Source: Paracoccus sp. DMF-8 (GTDB lineage Bacteria > Pseudomonadota > Alphaproteobacteria > Rhodobacterales > Rhodobacteraceae). From it: a stretch of 64,000 nucleotides of DNA. The stretch is taken from assembly GCF_029309835.1 (NCBI RefSeq), contig NZ_JARJHL010000013.1:1-64000 (forward strand), read 5' to 3'. The position numbers and the translations under genes are program-made. The stretch's first letter is position 1, and each line of letters opens with the position of its first letter. This document shows positions 59,448 to 64,000 of this stretch, piece after piece. The notes under the pieces are model-generated. The model had not been told where the DNA came from. It saw only the letters and a list, made by a program, of their open reading frames with translations, and did no database searches.

Positions 59448-61472
59448 TCAAAAGCTCATCGTCAGGACCGCGCGGGCGTTGAAGCCGGGGCTGGGGCTGG
59501 TGTTCAGATATTGGGTCAGGTTCTTGTCGAAAATATTGTTCAGCGCGATGCTGGCATCCAGCCCTTCGCGGATGCGGTATTGGCCGAACAGATCCAGCGT
59601 TTCATGGGCTTCGCTGGAAAAGGCGGCGGTGCTGCTGTCTTCACCGCGCGCCCCGACCAAGGTCAGCCGCGCCCCCGCCCGCCAGCGTTCGTCCGGCGCG
59701 CGCAGACCCGCCGTCAAGACCATGCGCCAGGGCGGGATCTTGGGCTGCAGGGCATTGTCCGAAGGGTAGAACAGGATACCTTCCAGATCCTCGTTGCTGC
59801 GCCTTTCGCCGTCCAGATACTGGCCGTTCAGGCTGGCGAAAAAGCGGTCAGGATCATAGTTGGCCTCGATTTCGACGCCGCGGATGCGGACCTTGGCGAT
59901 GTTCAGATATTGATAGGCGCCATACAGCCCGTGCAGCACCAGATCCTGATCGATGTAATCGCTCACATCGTTCTGGAACACCGTCAGCCGCGTCGTCAGA
60001 AAATCGCCCGGCGCCAGCAGGTCACCGTGGCGGAGCGTCACACCCGCTTCGATGGTGCGGGCGATTTCGGGGCGCAGGTCGGGGTTGGGCAGGAACTCTC
60101 CGCTGACGGAACCGGGGTGAAAGCCCTCGATCAGGGTTTCGGTCAGCGAAGGCGCGCGGAACCCCTGCGCATAGCTGAGGTGGAATGTGGTCGTGTCATT
60201 CGGCGTCAGGCCGATGGTCAGCTTGGGCGAAAAGCGGTCGCCATCGACGCTGTGGCGGCTGTTTTCAAGGCTGTAGCTGTCGTAACGCAGCCCGCCGATG
60301 ACCTGCAACCACGGGGAAACCGTGACCCGATCCTCGACAAAGGCGCCCCATGCCAGACGGCGGCCGGGCGGGGTCAGGTCCTGGCTGGTGCCCAGATCGT
60401 CGATGGTGCGCACGCGGTCGCGATAGGCGTCGATGCCGAATGTCAGCTCGTGATCCAGTTCGCCGGTCTGGAAACGCGCGGTGTTATGGGCGTCGATGCC
60501 AAAGGTCTGCACGCGAAAGGATTGTTCCAGCTGATCGCTTGCGGGCCGCATCTGGTCCAGCTGCGTGCTGGTCCAGTAGCCGCGCAGCGTCACATCCCAG
60601 AAATCGCTGTCGGGCGAGGTCCAGCGATAACCCGCCGTCACCGTGTCGACCGTGGCATCGGTATCGCGCATGGTGCCGGTGCCCGCGACGAAGCTGTTCA
60701 GATAGCGGCTGGCGGACAGGCTGATCTCATGCCCCTCGGCGGGACGAAAGACGCCCTTGACCAGACCCGAGCGCATCTCCTGACCCGAGGCGACCTTGCT
60801 GCCATCCCCGGCCGTGTAGTCGCGGAGGTCCAGAATGGTGCCTCCGGCCAGAAACTCGGCCCGGTCGCCCATGCGCATCGCGCCGATCAGGTTGACCGTC
60901 GGGCCGGGGCCGTTGTTGTCCAGCGTACAGCGCAGCCGCCCGCCCCGGTCGGCGCCATCGGCGATGATATCGGCGGGGTCCAGCGTCACCATATTGACGA
61001 CGCCGCCAATCGCGCCGCTGCCATTGACCATCGCGCCCGGCCCGCGCATGACCTGCACGGATTTCAGCATCTCGGTATCGGTGTAAAAGGTGCCGTTGGC
61101 GCCGTGGCCGCTTTTCTGGAAATTCTGCCGCGCGCCATCGACCAGAACATTCACGCGGCCGAAATCCTGCAGGCCCCGGATATTGACCGCGACCCCCGGC
61201 CCGTCGCCCGTGGCCTGAGTTGAAACGCCCGGAATATCGGTCAGGATCTGCGGCAGATCCGCACCCGGATAACGCAGCGCCAGTTCCTGCGCATCCATCG
61301 TCGAGGCGGCATTCAGCCCCTCTTCATCCCCGGCGGAAACGCTGACGATGACGCGGTCCAGAATCACGACGCCTTCCGCCTGATCCTGCGCGGCCAGTAG
61401 CGCGGCCCCCGCCGGACCCAGTGCCAGCGCCCCGATCAGAATACCCGTGGCCTTGCGTGCTGAGGGTTTCAT
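59448..61472 (-). CDS. TonB-dependent heme/hemophore receptor
   Basis: A 674-residue outer-membrane beta-barrel. A signal peptide ([20 protein letters not shown]...) is followed by a possible TonB box ([10 protein letters not shown]). The plug domain has [14 protein letters not shown] and [20 protein letters not shown], then [16 protein letters not shown]. The barrel has [17 protein letters not shown] and PNPDLRPE: a FRAP box, His452 and an NPDL box, the signature of heme/hemoglobin receptors. It ends with an aromatic C terminus (AVLTMSF). It is about 200 residues shorter than Serratia HasR. It lies between two HasA-domain genes. GGAAGG precedes the ATG at 61472; an upstream in-frame start would bury the signal. 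Confidence 0.9.
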   Translation of the reverse strand: MKPSARKATGILIGALALGPAGAALLAAQDQAEGVVILDRVIVSVSAGDEEGLNAASTMDAQELALRYPGADLPQILTDIPGVSTQATGDGPGVAVNIRGLQDFGRVNVLVDGARQNFQKSGHGANGTFYTDTEMLKSVQVMRGPGAMVNGSGAIGGVVNMVTLDPADIIADGADRGGRLRCTLDNNGPGPTVNLIGAMRMGDRAEFLAGGTILDLRDYTAGDGSKVASGQEMRSGLVKGVFRPAEGHEISLSASRYLNSFVAGTGTMRDTDATVDTVTAGYRWTSPDSDFWDVTLRGYWTSTQLDQMRPASDQLEQSFRVQTFGIDAHNTARFQTGELDHELTFGIDAYRDRVRTIDDLGTSQDLTPPGRRLAWGAFVEDRVTVSPWLQVIGGLRYDSYSLENSRHSVDGDRFSPKLTIGLTPNDTTTFHLSYAQGFRAPSLTETLIEGFHPGSVSGEFLPNPDLRPEIARTIEAGVTLRHGDLLAPGDFLTTRLTVFQNDVSDYIDQDLVLHGLYGAYQYLNIAKVRIRGVEIEANYDPDRFFASLNGQYLDGERRSNEDLEGILFYPSDNALQPKIPPWRMVLTAGLRAPDERWRAGARLTLVGARGEDSSTAAFSSEAHETLDLFGQYRIREGLDASIALNNIFDKNLTQYLNTSPSPGFNARAVLTMSF

Positions 61473-61525
61473 CCGGCCTTCCCTATCATGTTCGGGGGCG
61501 CGACGACCGCGCCCCCGGATATCCG

Positions 61526-64000
61526 TCACAGCAGGAACTGCGCGCGGGTCAGCGCCAGCAGATCGTCCAGCATGATCGCGAAATCCGCCCGACCGTCGCC
61601 ATTCACATCGCCATAGACAAAGGTGTCGCCATTGGCGATCTGATAGCGCAGCTCTCCGGCGGTGCCGGAAAACGCGGTCGTGCCGACAAAGGCAAAGGCC
61701 TGATCCCCGGCAAGGCCGGTGTTGGCGTCGATACCGCGCAGGTCGATGCGGTCGCCCTCGGCGATGCTGAAGTCAAAGATCGTGTCACGACCACCCGCGA
61801 CCGCCCGCGATTCGGTGATGTCGTTGAACACAAAGACATCGCGCCCGGTCCCGCCGAACAGGTTGTCCGCGCCCAACCCGCCGATGATGCGGTCGTCGCC
61901 CGCGCCGCCCAGAATGCGGTCGGCACCGGCGCCGCCGAACAGGGTGTCATTGCCCGCACCGCCCGACAGCGTGTCATTGCCCGCACCACCGGCCATGCGG
62001 TCGGTGCCGATCCCGCCGTTCAGCGCGTCGTTGCCCGCGCCGCCGTTCAGCGTGTCATTGCCCGCACCGCCCAACAGCGTGTCATTGCCCGCGCCGCCGT
62101 TCCAGCATATTCGCCGCATCATTGCCCGAAATCCGGTTGGCCAGCCCGTTGCCCACGCCGTTGACCGAGGCGTCGCCGACCAGATTCAGATGCTCGACAT
62201 TGGCGGTCAGGCGATAGCTGACCGTGCTGCGCACCGTGTCGATGCCGGCATTGGCGAATTCGATGACGACATCGCCGGCATTGTCCACGACATACAGATC
62301 ATCGCCCGCGCCACCCGCCATGCGGTCGGTGCCGATCCCGCCGTTCAGCGTGTCGTTGCCCGCGCCGCCGTTCAGCGTGTCATTGCCCACGCCGCCGATC
62401 AGCAGGTTCGCACCGGCATTGCCGATGATGACATTGTCCAGCGCATTGCCCGTGCCGTTGATATCGGCCGAACGCATCAGCGACAGGTTTTCGACATTCG
62501 CGGCCAAGCTGTAGCTGACGATGCTGCGCACCGTGTCGATGCCGGCATTGGCGAATTCGACGACCCGGTCGCCCGCATGGTTGACGAAATAGACATCGTC
62601 GCCCAGGCCGCCGCGCATCGTATCGGCCCCGATCCCGCCATTCAGCGTGTCGTTTTCGGGCGAGCCGACCAGCAGGTCATCGGCCGCGGTGCCGGTGATC
62701 AGGCTGCCGTCCACATCCTCGACCGCGATCAGGAAGCTGTCGGTATAGCTGCCGCCGCGCCCGTCCGACACGGTCACCGTCACCTGATGCGAGACCTGGC
62801 TTTCGTAATCCAGCGCCCCGTTGACGATCAGTTGCGTTTCGCCATTGACCCGGCGCAGCGCAAACAGCCCGCCCGCATCGTCATCCAGCGTATAGCTGAG
62901 CGCGTCGTCATCGTCATCGCTGCCCGTCAGCACGCCGATCACCGTGCCCAAGCGCGAATTCTCGCGCACCGTGGACGATGACAGCTCGATCCCGTCCGGT
63001 GCGGTATTTTCGACCGGATCGTTGACGATGACGGTGACATCCTTGTCAAAGCTGTTGCCCCAGCTGTCGGTGACACGCAGCGTCACCGTGTAGCTGTCGG
63101 CCGACAGCGGCGCATCGCCCGTCACCACAAGCTGGCTGCCTTCGACCCGGAAACGTCCGCCCGCATCGGTGACGATGGCAAAGCTGTGGGTTTCATCCGC
63201 GTCGCGGTCAACCGCGGTCAGGTCGCCGACAACGGTCCCGGCCACCGCCGAACCCGCCACGCCGTCACCGCCCAGTTCCAGATCGGTCGGGGTGTAATTG
63301 GCAACGTGGTTGATGAAATCATAGGTCAGGTTGTCGAAACGCAGCAGCTCGACATTCAGCAGCGTATCGGAACCCGTGCCGCCCGTGCGGCTGTCGGTGA
63401 CGACCAGCGGCGCCCCGCCCGTGCCGCCGGTAAAGCTGTAGCTGCCGGTCGGCCCGCCGAAGACGCCGTCAAAGACCACGGTATCAATGCCGTCGCCGCC
63501 GTCCAGCGTATCATTGCCGCCGCCGCCTTCGATCGTGTCGTTGAAGCGGCTGCCGACAAAGACATCGGCGAATTCGGACCCGATGAAATGCTGGCGATAT
63601 TCACCAAGCGCCTCGGCATAGGCGTCCAGACGCGCCTGCGGGGCGCTGCCGCCATACATATGGGCGATGACGAAATTATGGACGGCGCCGTTCGCCTCGA
63701 TCTCGGCTTCTTCGGTGGCGTCGTTCGGCCGGGCATTGGCGAAATCCAGCCCCGTGATGCGCAGTTCGACATTGCCGCCGGTATACCAGCCGTTGGCGTC
63801 ATAGCTGCCGCTGCCGCGCGTGCCGTATTCGATGGTGTCGATCTGGCCCCAGACCGTGTGGGTGTTGAAGTAATACTCCAGATACCCGCGCGCCAGAACA
63901 TAGGGAGAGGTCGCGCCGGTGCCATAGCCCAGCATCACCTCGGTCCCGTTGAAATCCGGGCCATTGTCAAAGGCCGGCATGGTGCCGCCCTCGACATCCT
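61526..64000 (-). CDS. HasA-domain, cadherin-like RTX protein (hemophore B), 5'-partial and frameshifted
   Basis: About 825 residues are visible; the start lies beyond the window edge. A HasA-like domain has YLEYYFNTHTVWGQIDTIEY, VELRITGLDFANA and GAVHNFVIAHMYGG, keeping the heme Tyr and its His. An RTX/metal-like block (GSRFNDTIEGGGGNDTLDGG) follows. Then come two cadherin-like domains (TDLELGGDGVAGSAVAGTVV to VIVNDP; PDGIELSSSTVRENSRLGTV to AVEDVDG), several RTX blocks, and a serralysin-type secretion domain ending LLALTRAQFLL. The frame breaks at 62101-62103 (an extra C); removing it joins GNDAANML to [12 protein letters not shown]. It precedes the receptor gene by 53 bp. Confidence 0.82.

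Noticed and set aside
57814..62700. Regular DNA repeats resembling a CRISPR or tandem array
   Set aside because: The repeats are in frame, imperfect, and encode GGxGxDxLx RTX nonapeptides; no constant spacer pattern exists.

Overview
The window is GC-rich alphaproteobacterial chromosome. Gene content, synteny and codon use point to Rhodobacterales and most likely Paracoccus or a close relative (inference): phaA-phaB, divergent metF/metR, ruvC-ruvA-htpX-ruvB, the tol-pal-cpoB-tilS-ftsH cluster, a decaprenyl-diphosphate-synthase-like gene and a serralysin-type type I secretion pair. I saw no rRNA, tRNA or CRISPR array.

Bases 1 to about 3797 should not be read as genome. Bases 1-56 resemble an Oxford Nanopore ligation adapter plus native barcode. 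The next 3.7 kb is a noisy, indel-ridden reverse-complement image of about 3800-8565. Together they look like an untrimmed fold-back read end glued to a contig. Reliable sequence starts at about 3800, inside a truncated tag gene. The same data quality probably explains about ten single-base frameshifts, mostly in G/C runs, that break otherwise intact and partly essential genes (T1SS ATPase, suhB, tilS, cpoB, pal, tolB, tolA, an HTTM gene, an RTX gene).

Layout. 3.8-9.5 kb: tag fragment, EAL phosphodiesterase, phaA-phaB, small DUF465 and DUF2007 genes, a TrmN6-like methylase, polyprenyl synthase. 9.5-17.3 kb: DUF4087 lipoprotein, class A PBP, mlaA-mlaC, T1SS ATPase and adaptor. 17.3-25.4 kb: valS, a yceI/VOC/DUF1428 operon opposite an HxlR regulator, peroxiredoxin, FAD reductase, rsmD. 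25.4-35.3 kb: an Lrp regulator divergent from a PLP decarboxylase, DUF2235 hydrolase, metF/metR, suhB, EamA transporter, lytic transglycosylase, dapA. 35.3-39.8 kb: truncated hemoglobin, ruv cluster with htpX, thioesterase, chorismate mutase. 40-50.7 kb: the minus-strand Tol-Pal cluster running into tilS and ftsH. 51-57.8 kb: ABC exporter, DsbA-like protein, an Asp/Arg repeat protein, a DCC/HTTM divergent pair and a phospholipase D.

The most interesting locus is 57.8-64 kb on the minus strand. Two secreted RTX proteins, each with a HasA-type heme-binding domain at the N terminus, flank a TonB-dependent receptor carrying the heme-receptor FRAP-His-NPDL signature. Classical HasA is a small stand-alone hemophore. 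Here it is fused to calcium-binding RTX blocks and a serralysin-type secretion domain, and in one protein also to two cadherin-like domains. The T1SS pair at 14-17 kb is a plausible exporter. This looks like a modular calcium-dependent heme-scavenging system.
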